A DNA stretch of 64,000 nt from CAVXNP01 sp963763305 (GCA_963763305.1 CAVXNP010000001.1:62001-126000), one strand, 5' to 3'; positions 9,474-20,113 are shown, counted from the stretch's first letter. Notes: generated by a model from the sequence alone, not told the origin. Numbers and translations are program-made.

Positions 9474-11475
9474 TCAGCGATCGACCACCGGCAGGTCGAC
9501 GTAGCTGGCCTCGTCCGGCGCGTGGTAGATCGCGCTGGGTGGCCTTGCGTAGTCCTGCGGCTTGGCCAGGAAGATGTTCGGCACGTAGGTCTGCGGGTTG
9601 CGGTCGTACAGCGGGAACCAGCTCGACTGCACCTGCACCATGATCCGGTGGCCCGGCAGGAACACGTGGTTGGCCGTGGGCAGGTCGAAGCGGTAGGTCA
9701 GCGGCCGGTTCGGCTGCAGCGGCCGTGGGTTGTCGAAGCCGGTGCGATAGCGGCCGCGGAAGATGTCCATGGACACCGCCAGCTGGTAGCCGCCCATCTG
9801 CGGCTCGGGCGGCCACCTGGTCCGGATACACGTCGATCAGCTTGACCACCCAGTCGCTGATCGGTGCCGCTGGTGGAGGCCACCAGATGCACCTGCGGGA
9901 AGCCGGCGATGGTCACGGAGCGGTCAGCAGGCCGGTAGCGATAGGTCAGCACGTCGGTCCGCCCGGAGGCCTCGCGCTGGTCGTCGACCAGCCACTGCGG
10001 CCAGGTCTGGCCGGATAGCCGACCGGCGTGATCGGCCGCGTGGCGGTACGGCACCGGCTTGGCCGGGTCGGAGACGTAGCGGTGTCGGCCGGGCTCGCCG
10101 GCGGTCGGCGCGGTGGAAGCCGGCCTTGCTGTCCGGCATGCAGGTACAGCGGCGTGGCTTGATGCGGGCAGCCCTGCTGGCGCAGGCCAGCGGCCAGCGA
10201 CTCCAGGCGCTCCCAGCGGTTGGTGCCGGTCTGGAAGGCGGTCACCGGCGCCAGGTCGGGCCGGCGGCGCGTCGTCCTTCAGGTAATGGGCCAGGAACGG
10301 CGCGCAGGATGTGCTCGCGGAAATAGGTCGCCGGTGTCGCTGCCGAACCGGATCGCGCCCAGCGAGCTGCCCTCGCCGATCTCCTGGCCGTGGTGCCAGG
10401 GCCCGATGACCAGGTAGACCTTGTCTGCCGTCGGTGTCCTTGGGCTTGATCGCGCGGTACACCGCCAGCGCGCCGTAGATGTCCTCCTGGTCCCACAGGC
10501 TGTGCACCAGCATCACCGGCACCTTCAGCGGCTGCCCGGCCAGCACCCTGTCCATCGCCTGGTCGCGCCAGAAGGCGTCGTAGGCCGGATGGGCCAGCGA
10601 GCTTGTTCCAGAAGCCCAGCTGGTCCATGCCGTAGGCCTTGCCCAGTGGCGCCGGCCGAGCCGTAGTGCATGTACAGGTCGTAGTCGTCGTGGTAGCTGT
10701 CCGCCACTTGACGCTGTTGTCGCGGCTGGCTTCCTGCTCGTAGATGTAGCGGCATGTTCTGCTGGCGGAAGGCGCCGTGGTGGAACCAGTCGTCGCCCAT
10801 CCAGCCGTCGACCATCGGGTTCATCGGCACCGACACCTTCAGCGCCGGATGCGGGTGCACCAGCGCCATCAGCGGCTCGAAGCCGTCGTAGGAAATGCCC
10901 AGCATGCCGACCTTGCCGTTGGACTCGGGCACGTGCTTGACCAGCCAGTCGATGGTGTCGTAGGTGTCGGTGGCGTCGTCGACCGGCGTGGGGTTCTGCG
11001 GCCCGTGCACCGGGCGGTTCATCACGTAGTCGCCCTCCGAGCCGTATTTGCCGCGCACGTCCTGCACCACGCGGATGTAGCGGCCTCGACGATCACGTCG
11101 GTGGCGTTGTCGTAGCCCTGCAGCATCGGCCCCAGGTGAGTCGCTGAGTGCCGACTGGCTGGTCATGCTGTCGGCGTCGTACGGCGTGCGCGTCAGCAGG
11201 ATGCCGGCGTGCGTGACGCCCTTGGGGATCAGGATCACGGTGTGCAGCTTGACCCCGTCGCGCATCGGGATATCCACCACGCGTCGCTCGTACTCGAAGC
11301 CGGCCCGGGTCGGTGTGAACTTCGCCGGCGTCTCGCTGGGGTAGTTCGGATATTGCGCGGTGTGTGGTGGGTTTTGCGGCGCATCCGTGGCCTGCAGGGC
11401 CCCGCTCATCACGAGCAAGGTGGTCAACAGCGCGGTCTGTGCTCCGCGCAGGGAAAGGACGCCAGCCAACTGCAT
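9474..11475 (-). CDS. Exported CocE/NonD-family hydrolase (X-Pro peptidase S15-like), many frameshifts
   Basis: A region of about 2 kb that would encode a secreted alpha/beta-hydrolase of about 665 residues. The start at 11475 has GGAGG upstream and yields a signal peptide (ALLTTLLVMSGALQATDA). Then come ERRVVDIPMRDGVKLHTVI, RTPYD, RVVQDVRGKYGSEG and the nucleophile elbow GMLGISYDGF, followed in other frames by VPVMLVHSLWDQEDI, a DUF/PepX C-terminal jelly-roll part (VTIAGFPQVHLVAST) and the end LPVVDR. Members cleave acyl-ester or X-Pro bonds in the periplasm or outside the cell. At least eight frame changes occur between about 9800 and 11150, more densely than in neighbouring genes. They may be sequencing errors, as elsewhere here, or real decay; the conserved order of motifs favours errors. 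Confidence 0.75.
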
Positions 11476-11696
11476 GGATGCCTCCGTTGAACGCCGGTAT
11501 GCCAGGTTGTGTCACCGTGCCACGCACGGCATGCCTCCCCGGGCCGTGGGGCCCCGGCCAGACGCCCTACAGTAGCCCAGGAGCATGCGTGGCCGACGTC
11601 ATCCGGCTGCGAGGAGGCTTTCGCATGCTTCCACGTGCCACGCTTTTTCTGCGGCCCACACTCCGGGACCGGCCGCGGGGCGATCCGATCAATTCC

Positions 11697-12062
11697 CTAG
11701 GGTGCGCTGACCCAGCGCTTGGCCTCGGCCAGGTCGGCGTTGCCGAACAGGCGGAACTCACCGGGCACCGTGAAGCCCATCGTGTGCGCCATGAAGCGCA
11801 CCCAGCCGACGTCGGTGACCAGCGCGATCCGCTCCCAGCCGCTCCAGTGGCGGAAACCCAACTTGGTGTCGTCCCACATCGCGCCCGGCTCGAAGCCGGT
11901 GAACTCCGGCCCCAGGTAGTACAGCAGGCGCAGCTTGCGATTGAGGGCAAAGGCGGCCTCCACGTCCGGCACGAAGACGTTCTCGTAGTCCGCGGCGGTG
12001 ACCTTGCCGCGCGCGGTGAAACCAAGGACGCCGGCAGGCAGGTCGGTCATTTGCTCGATCAT
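11697..12062 (-). CDS. SpoIIAA-like (STAS-related) protein
   Basis: 121 residues; ATG 12062 is used because GGAG lies nine bases upstream, whereas two upstream in-frame ATGs lack a ribosome site. The sequence (GVLGFTARGKVTAADYENVF, then ALNRKLRLLYYLGPEF, and a C-terminal RLFGNADLAEAKRWV) fits the SpoIIAA-like family, a STAS-fold group of small soluble proteins without a known ligand. The phosphorylatable Ser of true anti-sigma antagonists is not evident. It lies 76 bp beyond recJ on the same strand and may be read through from it. Role unknown. Confidence 0.8.
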   Translation of the reverse strand: MIEQMTDLPAGVLGFTARGKVTAADYENVFVPDVEAAFALNRKLRLLYYLGPEFTGFEPGAMWDDTKLGFRHWSGWERIALVTDVGWVRFMAHTMGFTVPGEFRLFGNADLAEAKRWVSAP

Positions 12063-12138
12063 GGGACGCTCCATCCAGTGGCTCGCAGTCATCCAACCGC
12101 GATTGCCCCAGCGACGCAAGCGACAGCGCGTGAAAGGC

Positions 12139-13932
12139 TCAGGCCGGCTCGATGTGGCGCAGCAGCAGCCGTGCGCTCTCGCGCCCTTGCCAGTCGTTGA
12201 TGCCCAACTCGTAGACCGCGCGCAGGCGCGGCGGCGGGGCGCCATCGCCCACGTTGAACATCACCGCCTCGGCTACCGCCCCGTCGCGCGGGTCGCGCAG
12301 GTCCAGCCGCCAGTGCCGCTGGCCCATGCGGCGCCAGTGGGCGCACTCGAACAGGTTGTCGAACAGCGGCTCGGGAAAGCCCTGCCCCCATGGCCCGGCG
12401 TAGCGCAGCTGCCGGGCCAGCTCCAGCGTGGCCGCGCCCGGCGGCAGTTCGCCATCGGTATACAGCGCCGCCTGCAGGTGCTCGTCGTCCAGCCACTCGC
12501 GCGCCAGTGCATCGAAGGCCGCGGCAAACCGCGGATAGTCCGCCGCCTTCAGACTCAGCCCCGCCGCCATCGCGTGCCCGCCAAAGCGCTCGATCAGGCC
12601 CGGGTTGCGCGCATCCACCGCGGCCAGCGCGTCACGGATGTGGAACCCGGCGATCGAACGGGCCGAGCCCCGCAGCGCGTCGGGCTGATCCTCGCTGGCC
12701 GGCGCAAAGGCGATCACCGGTCGATGCAACTGCTCTTTCAGCTTGGACGCGACCAGGCCGATCACGCCGGCGTGCCAGGACGGCTCGAACAGGCTCACGC
12801 CGACCGCGTCCGTGCCGACCGCGGCGGTGGCGGCGGCCTGGGCCACCATCACCTGCGCCTCCACCACCATCGAGGCCTGCAGCTCGCGGCGCTCGCTGTT
12901 GATGGCGCTGAGCCGCTCGGCCAGGCGCGCGGCCTGCGCGGGATCGTCGCTGAGCAGACACTCCACCCCGAGCCGCATGTCCTCCAGGCGGCCGGCCGCG
13001 TTCAGGCGCGGGCCCACCGCGAACCCCAGGTCACTGGCGCACAAGGTCGCCAGGCTGCGGCCGCTGGCCTGCACCAGCGCAATCAGGCCGGGCTGGCCGC
13101 GCCCGCTGCGCAACCGCCGCAACCCGGCATCCACCAGCACCCGGTTGTTGAAGTCCAGCGGCACCAGGTCGGCCACGGTGCCCAGCGCCACCAGGTCGAG
13201 CAGGCTGGAAAGGTCCGGGCGGCGCTTGTTCGCCGTGCCCGAAACATCCGGGAACATCCGCGCGCGGACCGCCAGCAGCAGGTAGAACACCACGCCGACG
13301 CCGGCCAGCGCCTTGCTCGGGAACGCCTGGTTCATCGCCGCATCCGACGCGCACGTATCGCACGGCGGACTCTGGTGCCCGCACGCCTTGGCTGCCACCA
13401 GGTTGGGATTGACCATCGCATCGGCTGCCGGCAGCTGGTCGCCCGGCAGATGGTGGTCGGTGATGATCACCCGGATGCCGCGCGCCCGTGCCGCCGCCAC
13501 GCCGGCGACACTGGCCACGCCGTTGTCGACGGTGACGATCAGTTGCGGCGTCGGCTGCAACGAGGCGACCAGCGCCGGGCTGAGCCCGTAGCCATGCACG
13601 AAGCGGTTGGGAATGGCGTAGTCGACCCGGCGCGCACCCAGCAGGCGCAGACCACGCACGGCCACGGCGGTGCCGGTCGCGCCGTCGCAGTCGTAGTCGC
13701 CGGCGATCACGATCGACCAGTCCTCGGCGATGGCCTGGGCGAGCAACGCGGCCGCCGTATCGATGCCGCCCAGCGCGGCCGGTGCCAGCAGGCGCTGCAG
13801 TCGGTGCTCGACCTGCTGCGGCGTCAGGATGCCGCGGGCGGCGTAGACCTCGCGCAACACCGGATGGACGTCCGCGCTCCAGCCCTGCGGCGTGCCCAGC
13901 GGTGCGCGCCGGCGAAGTTGCAACACGCTCAT
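12139..13932 (-). CDS. recJ: Single-stranded-DNA-specific exonuclease RecJ
   Basis: 597-residue cytoplasmic 5'-3' exonuclease of recombination and mismatch repair. ATG 13932 is chosen because it overlaps the upstream stop (ATGA) and gives the family-standard N-terminus (MSVLQLRRR); the longer frame is spurious. DHH-phosphoesterase motifs are visible: IVIAGDYDCDGATGTAV (motif I, about 72-88), VDNG (motif II), ITDHHLPG (motif III) and the DHHA1 part ending in ERFGGHAMAAGLSL. An insert with CGHQSPPCDTC lies near residue 195. No frameshift is seen. It follows rpfE, an arrangement known from Xanthomonas. Confidence 0.96.
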   Translation of the reverse strand: MSVLQLRRRAPLGTPQGWSADVHPVLREVYAARGILTPQQVEHRLQRLLAPAALGGIDTAAALLAQAIAEDWSIVIAGDYDCDGATGTAVAVRGLRLLGARRVDYAIPNRFVHGYGLSPALVASLQPTPQLIVTVDNGVASVAGVAAARARGIRVIITDHHLPGDQLPAADAMVNPNLVAAKACGHQSPPCDTCASDAAMNQAFPSKALAGVGVVFYLLLAVRARMFPDVSGTANKRRPDLSSLLDLVALGTVADLVPLDFNNRVLVDAGLRRLRSGRGQPGLIALVQASGRSLATLCASDLGFAVGPRLNAAGRLEDMRLGVECLLSDDPAQAARLAERLSAINSERRELQASMVVEAQVMVAQAAATAAVGTDAVGVSLFEPSWHAGVIGLVASKLKEQLHRPVIAFAPASEDQPDALRGSARSIAGFHIRDALAAVDARNPGLIERFGGHAMAAGLSLKAADYPRFAAAFDALAREWLDDEHLQAALYTDGELPPGAATLELARQLRYAGPWGQGFPEPLFDNLFECAHWRRMGQRHWRLDLRDPRDGAVAEAVMFNVGDGAPPPRLRAVYELGINDWQGRESARLLLRHIEPA

Positions 13933-14852
13933 GCCCCTCGTCGCCACAAACGCAGTCGATGCCACGGCCGGCTCAGCCAGCGCTCGCCGCTGGCGAAGCA
14001 AAGCGCCACCGGCTGCCGCCGCAGGGCCGCCAGCAGAGCGGCCTGCCACTGCGCGTCAATGGTTTCCACCGGCAGTTGCTGAAGGTCGACCAGCCGGCCG
14101 GGCGCAAACGCACCCGGATCGCCCGCGGCAAGCGGCGCCGTTTCGATCCCGGCGCGAACTGCCAGCGCCAACAGCAAAGCGTCCTCGCCCACCACGCCCG
14201 AGACCTGCGTACGCACCTGGCGCGGCAGTTCACCGGCGCCCCACAACCACACGCTGTTGACCGGCGCCAACCCACGCGCGCGGCGTTGCACCTGCAACGG
14301 GTGCTGGTGCAGCAGTACCTGCACGTCGTTCAGCAGGCGCTGCCAGCGGCGCGCATGCGGACCTTCCGGCAGATGCTGCAGCAGGTCGTCGCCGAGCACC
14401 TGCTCCGGGGGGTCGAAGCCGGGCAACACGCTGCCCGGCGGCAGCCGAAGGTGCCAGTGATCGGCGGTCGTGGCTTGCAGGATCAGGCCGGCGTCCTCAA
14501 AGGCTGGCGCCAGCGCCTCGACCAGGCTGTGCGCCTCGTCCATCCCCAGTGCCAGTTGCCCGCAGGCGAGCAGGCGCGCGCCGTTGAGCTCCGGCTGCAC
14601 CCAGGCCGGGTCGGCCTGCAGCCACAAGCCATCGCCTGCGTCGCCGGCATGGAACTGACGCAGCAAGGCGGCCGCGGGCAAGGGCGTGGACGCGTCGGCG
14701 TCCCAGGCGAATGCCTCGCCCAGCATGGCGACGCGCCCAGGCGATGCATCGGGCAGGCGATCGGCGCGCTGCAGCAAGCGATACAGCGCGTGCGTCGGAT
14801 CGAATCGCTGCAGTGCGGGCAGCCATACGGTGGCGGGAGCCGCGGTGCTCAT
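13929..14852 (-). CDS. rpfE: RpfE-like protein (cofactor-independent phosphoglycerate mutase-related)
   Basis: 307-residue protein of the family annotated as RpfE or putative 2,3-bisphosphoglycerate-independent phosphoglycerate mutase in Xanthomonas. Visible features: RFDPTHALYRLLQRADR near the N-terminus, WLQADPAWVQPELNGARLLACG in the middle (shorter pieces of which mark the family), LPPGSVLPGFDPP, and NSVWLWGAGELP near residue 213. The last resembles the GxGxxP-like turn of that family. Catalytic metal ligands of true iPGM are not apparent, so the enzymatic label is doubtful. It sits four bases after the ABC-F stop and overlaps recJ. In Xanthomonas the rpfE locus adjoins recJ at the edge of the rpf cluster; no DSF synthesis genes are in this window. 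Confidence 0.85.
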   Translation of the reverse strand: MSTAAPATVWLPALQRFDPTHALYRLLQRADRLPDASPGRVAMLGEAFAWDADASTPLPAAALLRQFHAGDAGDGLWLQADPAWVQPELNGARLLACGQLALGMDEAHSLVEALAPAFEDAGLILQATTADHWHLRLPPGSVLPGFDPPEQVLGDDLLQHLPEGPHARRWQRLLNDVQVLLHQHPLQVQRRARGLAPVNSVWLWGAGELPRQVRTQVSGVVGEDALLLALAVRAGIETAPLAAGDPGAFAPGRLVDLQQLPVETIDAQWQAALLAALRRQPVALCFASGERWLSRPWHRLRLWRRGA

Positions 14853-14856
14853 CGGC

Positions 14857-16760
14857 TCATGCCTCCAGCTGTTCGTACAGTTCCAGCCATTCCGCCTCCA
14901 GGGTTTCCTTTTCCTGGCGCAGTTCGCCCTGGCGCTGACCCAGCCGCATCATCTCCTGGGTGGGTCCGTTGTAGGTCGCCGGGTCGGCCAGCTGGGTCTC
15001 GATCGCCGCCAGTTCCTTGTCGATGGCAGCGGTGCGGCTCTCGATGCGCTTGACCCGCTGCCGCGAGTTCTTGTCGGCCTCGCGCTGGGCGGCACCCTGG
15101 CGGCGGCGCTCCTCGGGCGATCTCCACGACCGCGGCGACGCGCGCCGGCTTGGCCGCCTTCTTGTTGGCCGAGCCACGGGCGCGCAGCCAGCGCGCGTAA
15201 TCGTCAAGGTCGCCGTCGAACGATTCGGCGTCGCCATCGGCGACCCGCCAGAAACTGTCGCAGACCATCCCCAGCAGGTGGCGGTCGTGCGAGACCAGCA
15301 CCAGCGCGCCATCGAACTCGGCCAGCGCATCGGCCAGCGCCTCGCGCATGTCCAGGTCCAGGTGGTTGGTCGGTTCGTCCAGCAGCAGCAGGTTCGGCTT
15401 GTCCCAGGCAATCAGCGCCAGGGCCAGCCGCGCGCGCTCGCCGCCGGAAAAGCCGTCCACCGACTCGAACGCGCGATCGCCGGCGAAATTCCAGGTGCCC
15501 AGGAAATCGCGCATGGCCTGGGTCGCCACGCCCGGCGCCTTGTCCTGCAGGTGGTCCAGCGGGCTGGCACCCTCGCGCAGGCTCTCGACCGTGTGCTGGG
15601 CGAAGTAGCCGATCTTCAGGTCCTTGTGCAGCTTGCGCTCGCCCGCGAGCGGCGCGAGTTCACCGACCAGCGTCTTGACCAGGGTCGACTTGCCGGCGCC
15701 GTTCGGGCCGAGCAGGCCGATCCGGTCGCCCGCCTCCAGGCCGAAGCGCACGTCGTCCAGGATCACCGCCACCTCGCCAGCGTCCTCGCCCGGGTAACCG
15801 GCGGCCACTTCCTCCAGCTGCAGCATCGAGTCGGGCAAACGGTCCGGCTTGGGAAACTGGAAGCTGAAAGGCCGCTCGGCGCGGACCGCCTCGGTGCCGG
15901 CCAGCTTCTCCAGCCGCTTCATGCGCGACTGCGCCTGCTTGGCCTTGGTCGCCTTGGCCTTGAAGCGGTCGATGAACGATTGCAGGTGCGCGCGCTCGGC
16001 CTGCTCGCGTTCGTGCGAGATCTGCTGCTGGCGCAGCTGCTCCGCGCGCAGGCGCTCGAACGCGGTGTAGTTGCCGCTGTACAGGCGGGCCTTGCCGTCG
16101 TGCAGGTGCAGGGTGTGGCTGATCACTCCGTCCAGGAACTCGCGATCATGCGAGATGATCAGCAAGGTGCCCTGGTAACGGCGCAGCCACTCTTCGAGCC
16201 ACAGCACCGCGTCCAGATCCAGATGGTTGGTCGGCTCGTCCAGCAGCAGCAGGTCGGACGGGCACATCAGCGCGCGGGCCAGGTTCAACCGGACCCGCCA
16301 GCCGCCGGAGAATTCCTGCACCGCCCGCTCATGCGTGTCGGGCGAGAAGCCAAGCCCGTGCAGCAACCGGCCGGCACGTGCGCGCGCGTCGTAGCCGTGC
16401 AGCTCCTCGATGCGCTGGTGCGCCTTCGACCATCGCTTCCATGTCGTTGGCGTCGGCCGCGTCGGCCTCGGCCTGCAGCGCGGCAGCCAGCACCTCGTCG
16501 CCCCCGAGCACGTAGTCGATCGCCGCGTCCGGTAACGCCGGCGTTTCCTGTGCCACCGAGGCCAGCCGCAGCTTGCCGGGCATGTCCAGTTCGCCGGCAT
16601 CGGCGTCGAGGGAGCCCTGCAGCGCGGCGAACAGGCTGGATTTGCCGCAGCCGTTGCGGCCGATGACGCCCAGTCGCCAGCCGCTCTGGATGACCAGGTC
16701 GATGTCTGAAAGCAGCAGGCGGCTGCCGCGGCGCAGGGCAAAATGTCGAAACGCGATCAT
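14857..16760 (-). CDS. ABC-F family ATPase, YheS-like (two frameshifts)
   Basis: Ribosome-associated ABC-F ATPase of about 633 residues after removal of one extra base near 16425 and one near 15118. The first ATPase half has GVIGRNGCGKSS (Walker A, about residue 30), EFSGGWRVRLNLARAL and LLLDEPTNHLD. A linker rich in Arg/Gln/Ala follows. The second half has GLLGPNGAGKST, FSGGERARLALALI and a second LLLDEPTNHLD. The C-terminus is a coiled-coil segment (READKNSRQRVKRIESRTAA). Length and C-terminal coil match YheS better than EttA or Uup. No membrane domain is present. It heads the unit with rpfE and recJ. Role is translation-factor-like, inferred from the family. Confidence 0.92.
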
Positions 16761-16935
16761 CGGTGGGACTTCATTCGGCGGGAACGGGGGAGCTGGACCG
16801 CCCATGATAGCCGGCTTGGGTGATGCCCAGCCCGTCGCGATTCGGCGAAGTCAGCCGCATGGCGCCGCTGCAATGCTTCTGTTAAAACGGCGTCTGCACG
16901 ACGGCGCCGTCGCCGTTCCACGTTGAGGGGGTTCC

Positions 16936-17278
16936 ATGGTCAAGCTCACGCACTGCCTCGCCGGCGCTCGCTCTCGTGGCGGCCGCCCACCTGTTCGCCG
17001 CACCGACGGCGCACGCCGACAACCTGCTGATCAAGCGCGTGCAGCAGGAACAGGCGATGGACCTGCCCACGCGCGGCATGACCATGGGCCAGGTCCAGAA
17101 GCGCTACGGGGCGCCCCAGCGCAAGCTCCACCCGCGCGGCGGGGACAGCGCCAGGCATCCGGTGATCAACCGCTGGGACTACTCGCAGTTCATCGTGTAC
17201 TTCGAGCACGACCACGTGATCCACGCGGTGCTCAATACCCCTGCCGGCAACAACACCCACCCCGCCAGCGCGGAGTGA
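16936..17278 (+). CDS. Small conserved exported protein (one frameshift in the signal peptide)
   Basis: About 113 residues after removal of one extra base near 16961, which restores a normal signal peptide (MVKLTHCLAALALVAAAHLF, cleavage after AHA about residue 27). The mature part has LIKRVQQEQ, MTMGQVQKRYGAP and WDYSQFIVYFEHDHVIHAV. The MTMGQVxxxxGxP element followed by a strand pair recalls the small BamE/SmpA-like fold, but I do not recognise a family. The gene is alone, divergent from the ABC-F gene, with an AGGGGG ribosome site nine bases before the ATG. Confidence 0.7.
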
Positions 17279-17399
17279 GCGTTCGGGTGTGACTCACTAG
17301 ATCGGCTGCGCGCCGGGGCAGTGTCGGCGCGCTCGTCCGGCGCGCCGGCTCTGGCTACACTTGTGCGATGGCCCACGGGCATCCATGCACGAGTAAGCG

Positions 17400-18444
17400 A
17401 TGACTTTTCCTTCCACCCTGCGCCTGCCGGCCGAATGGGAACCGCAGGCGGCGGTATTGATTGCCTGGCCGCATGCCGGCACCGACTGGGCCGAGCGGCT
17501 GGCCGAGGTCGAAACCACCTATACTGGCGCTGGCCGCCGCCGTCACCCGCTTCGAGCCGTTGCTGGTGGTGGTGCCCGACGCCGGCGTGCGCGAGCACGC
17601 CCAGGCGCTGCTGGCGCAGGCCGGCGCCGATCGGCCCGCGTGCGCTTCATCGAGCTGCCCTACGACGACACCTGGCTGCGCGACTCCGGACCGATCACCC
17701 TGACCGGCGACAACGGCCGCGCGTTCGTGCTGACCGACTTCGAGTTCACCGGCTGGGGCGGCAAGTTCGGTGCGGCGCAGGACGATGCGCTGGTCCATGG
17801 GCTGGTCCGCAGCGGCCTGTTTGGTCAGGCCGCGCACCGGCGCGTGGACTGGGCGCTGGAGGGTGGCGGCATCGAAAGCGACGGCCAGGGCACCGTACTG
17901 ACCACCTGGCGCTGCCTGGTGCAGCGGCACCCGGAGCAGATCGCGCGAGGAAATGAGCTCGATCCTGCGCGACAACCTGCACGCGCAACGGGTGCTGTGG
18001 CTGGATTACGGTTACCTCGAAGGCGACGACACCGACGCCCACATCGACACCCTGGCGCGGTTCGCACCCGATGGCGGCATCGTGTTCCAGGCCTGCGACG
18101 ACCCCACCGACCCGCACCACGATGAGCTGCGGCAGATGGCCGCCGAGCTGGCGGACCTGCGCACGCCCGACGGGCAACCCTACACGCTGCACCCGCTGCC
18201 CTGGCCGCGCCCGATCCTGGACCGGGGCCGCCGCCTGGCGGCGTCCTATGCCAACTACCTGATCGTCAATGGCGCGGTGCTGATGCCCGCCTATGGCGAC
18301 CCGGCCGACGACCGCGCGGCGCAGGTGATCGCAGCGGCACACCCGGGGCGCGAGGTGGTGCAGGTGCCCTGCCGCCCGCTGATCTGGCAGAACGGCAGCC
18401 TGCACTGCATCACCATGCAATTGCCCGCCGGCCTGGTCCGCTGA
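17400..18444 (+). CDS. aguA: Agmatine deiminase (three frameshifts)
   Basis: Enzyme converting agmatine to N-carbamoylputrescine plus ammonia, first step of the agmatine route to putrescine; about 347 residues once shifts near 17522, 17638 and 17951 are corrected (net one extra base). It belongs to the porphyromonas-type peptidylarginine deiminase family. Motifs: RLPAEWEPQAAVLIAWPH at the N-terminus, DDTWLRDSGP, WGGKF, DWALEGGGIESDGQG, then GTDAHIDT-like DDTDAHIDTLARF and the catalytic Cys in GSLHCITMQLP near the C-terminus. The pathway partner aguB lies 750 bp downstream on the same strand. Cytoplasmic. Loss of function in the real genome is unlikely because all catalytic blocks are intact. 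Confidence 0.93.
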
Positions 18445-18512
18445 TCGCCGGACGCGTCGTTGTCACACCGCGCGCGGCATCATCGGCCGCGCGCAACCAA
18501 GGGAGCCGCGCC

Positions 18513-19049
18513 ATGCCACGCCTGATGCCGACCCTGCTGACTTTGCTCGCCATGGCCACCGGCAGCGCGCATGCCGGCAACTTCGAGTTGCAGGTGGCTG
18601 GCGGCGAGCGTGCCGGACACCTCGCCGAGCGCTTCAGTTACGACCGGCACGGTTGCAGCGGCCAGAACCTCGTCCCGGCGCTGCGCTGGCAGGGCGCGCC
18701 TGCGGGGACGCGCAGCTTCGCCATCAGCATGATCGACCCCGATGCGCCGCGCAAAGACGGCTTCCGGCACTGGTTCGTGCTCGACCTGCCGGCCGACACC
18801 CGCAACCTCCCCCAAGGCGGCAACTTGCCGCCGGGCGCCTATGCGCTGATCAACGATTTCGGCCAGCGCGGCTGGGGCGGCCCCTGCCCGCCCGCCGGCG
18901 ACCGGGCGCACCACTACGTGTTCACGCTGTACGCGCTCGATACACCGCACATCCGCCTGGCGCCACAGGCAAGCCCGAAAGCTGCACGCGCGGCATTGCA
19001 GAACCACCTGCTGGGCACGGCGCAACAAACGCTGCTGTTCGGTCGCTGA
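18513..19049 (+). CDS. YbhB/YbcL family Raf-kinase-inhibitor-like (PEBP) protein, exported
   Basis: 178 residues with an N-terminal signal peptide (LMPTLLTLLAMATGSAHA, cleavage about residue 22), so periplasmic. The PEBP fold is shown by SGQNLVPALRWQGAP, MIDPDAPRKDGFRHW and GPCPPAGDRAHHYVFTLYALD. The ligand-pocket residues DxDAP and the GxPxP-like segment are intact. Bacterial YbhB/YbcL proteins bind phosphate-bearing ligands; no enzymatic role is established. It is inserted between aguA and aguB (gaps 68 and 147 bp), so it may be co-transcribed with the polyamine genes, but a functional link is inference. Confidence 0.9.
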   Translation: MPRLMPTLLTLLAMATGSAHAGNFELQVAGGERAGHLAERFSYDRHGCSGQNLVPALRWQGAPAGTRSFAISMIDPDAPRKDGFRHWFVLDLPADTRNLPQGGNLPPGAYALINDFGQRGWGGPCPPAGDRAHHYVFTLYALDTPHIRLAPQASPKAARAALQNHLLGTAQQTLLFGR

Positions 19050-19196
19050 GCGAGCGCGTCACCCCCGATTCAACGGCGCGCCGCTACATTGATGCGCTGC
19101 GGCGCCGACTGACGGCGCCCGGACGCTACACTTGGCAGCCGGCCGGTGACGCCGCCCGCGCTCCGACCGCTTCGTCGATCGACCCACAGGACCCCC

Positions 19197-20088
19197 ATGA
19201 CGCGCAAGAACCTCAAGGTCGCGCTGCTGCAGGAAACCCACCGCGGCAACCGTGACGCCAACCTCGACGCCATTGAACATGGCCTGCGTGAAGCGGCTGC
19301 CGCCGGTGCCGAGCTGGTGCTGCTGCAGGAGCTGCACAACGGCAGCTATTTCTGCCAGCGCGAGTGCGTGGACGAGTTCGACCAGGCCGAGAGTATCCCT
19401 GGCCCGGGCACCGAGCGCATCGGCAAGCTGGCGGCGGAGTTGAAGCTGGTGGTGGTCGCCTCGCTGTTCGAGAAGCGCGCCACCGGCCTGTACCACAACA
19501 CCGCGGTGGTGTTCGATCGTTCCGCCGCCATCGCCGGGACGTATCGCAAGATGCACATCCCGGACGACCCGGCGTTCTACGAGAAGTTCTACTTCACCCC
19601 GGGCGACCTGGGCTTCGAGCCGATCGATACCGCGGTCGGCCGGCTCGGCGTGCTGGTGTGCTGGGACCAGTGGTATCCCGAAGCGGCGCGCCTGATGGCG
19701 TTGGCGGGCGCCGAACTGCTGCTGTACCCGACCGCGATCGGCTGGGACCCCAACGATCCACAGGACGAGAAGGACCGCCAGCGCGAAGCCTGGGTCACGG
19801 TGCAGCGCGGGCATGCGGTGGCCAACGGCCTGCCGTTGCTGGCCTGCAACCGCACCGGCTACGAGGCCGACCCGTCCGGCGTCGGTGCCGGCATCCAGTT
19901 CTGGGGCACCAGCTTCGTCGCGGGCCCGCAAGGGGAGTTCCTGGCCAAGGCGGGAACCGACGGCACGCGAGCTGCTGCTGGTGGACATCGACATGGCCCG
20001 CAGTGAACACGTACGGCGGATCTGGCCGTTCCTGCGCGATCGCCGCATCGACGCCTATGGCGACCTGCTCAAGCGCTATCGCGACTGA
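19197..20088 (+). CDS. aguB: N-carbamoylputrescine amidase (one frameshift)
   Basis: Carbon-nitrogen hydrolase that releases putrescine, CO2 and ammonia from N-carbamoylputrescine; 296 residues after removing an extra base near 19972. The start ATG 19197 gives the family N-terminus (MTRKNLKVALLQE). The nitrilase catalytic triad is visible: Glu45 (LLQELHNG), Lys118 (YRKMHIPDDP) and Cys155 (GVLVCWDQWYPEAAR). Substrate-site segments YEKFYFTPG and NRTGYE match the AguB subgroup. The sequence after the shift reads LLLVDIDMARSEHVRRIWPF and ends in LLKRYRD. Forms the second half of the agmatine pathway with aguA. Confidence 0.94.
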
Positions 20089-20091
20089 GCC

Positions 20092-20113
20092 GGGTTCGCA
20101 GCGAACCCTTGTT
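20092..20113 (+). terminator. Weak hairpin after aguB
   Basis: GGGTTCGC/GCGAACCC around a one-base centre, followed by TTGTT, four bases after the aguB stop. The short T-stretch makes termination partial at best. Confidence 0.4.
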
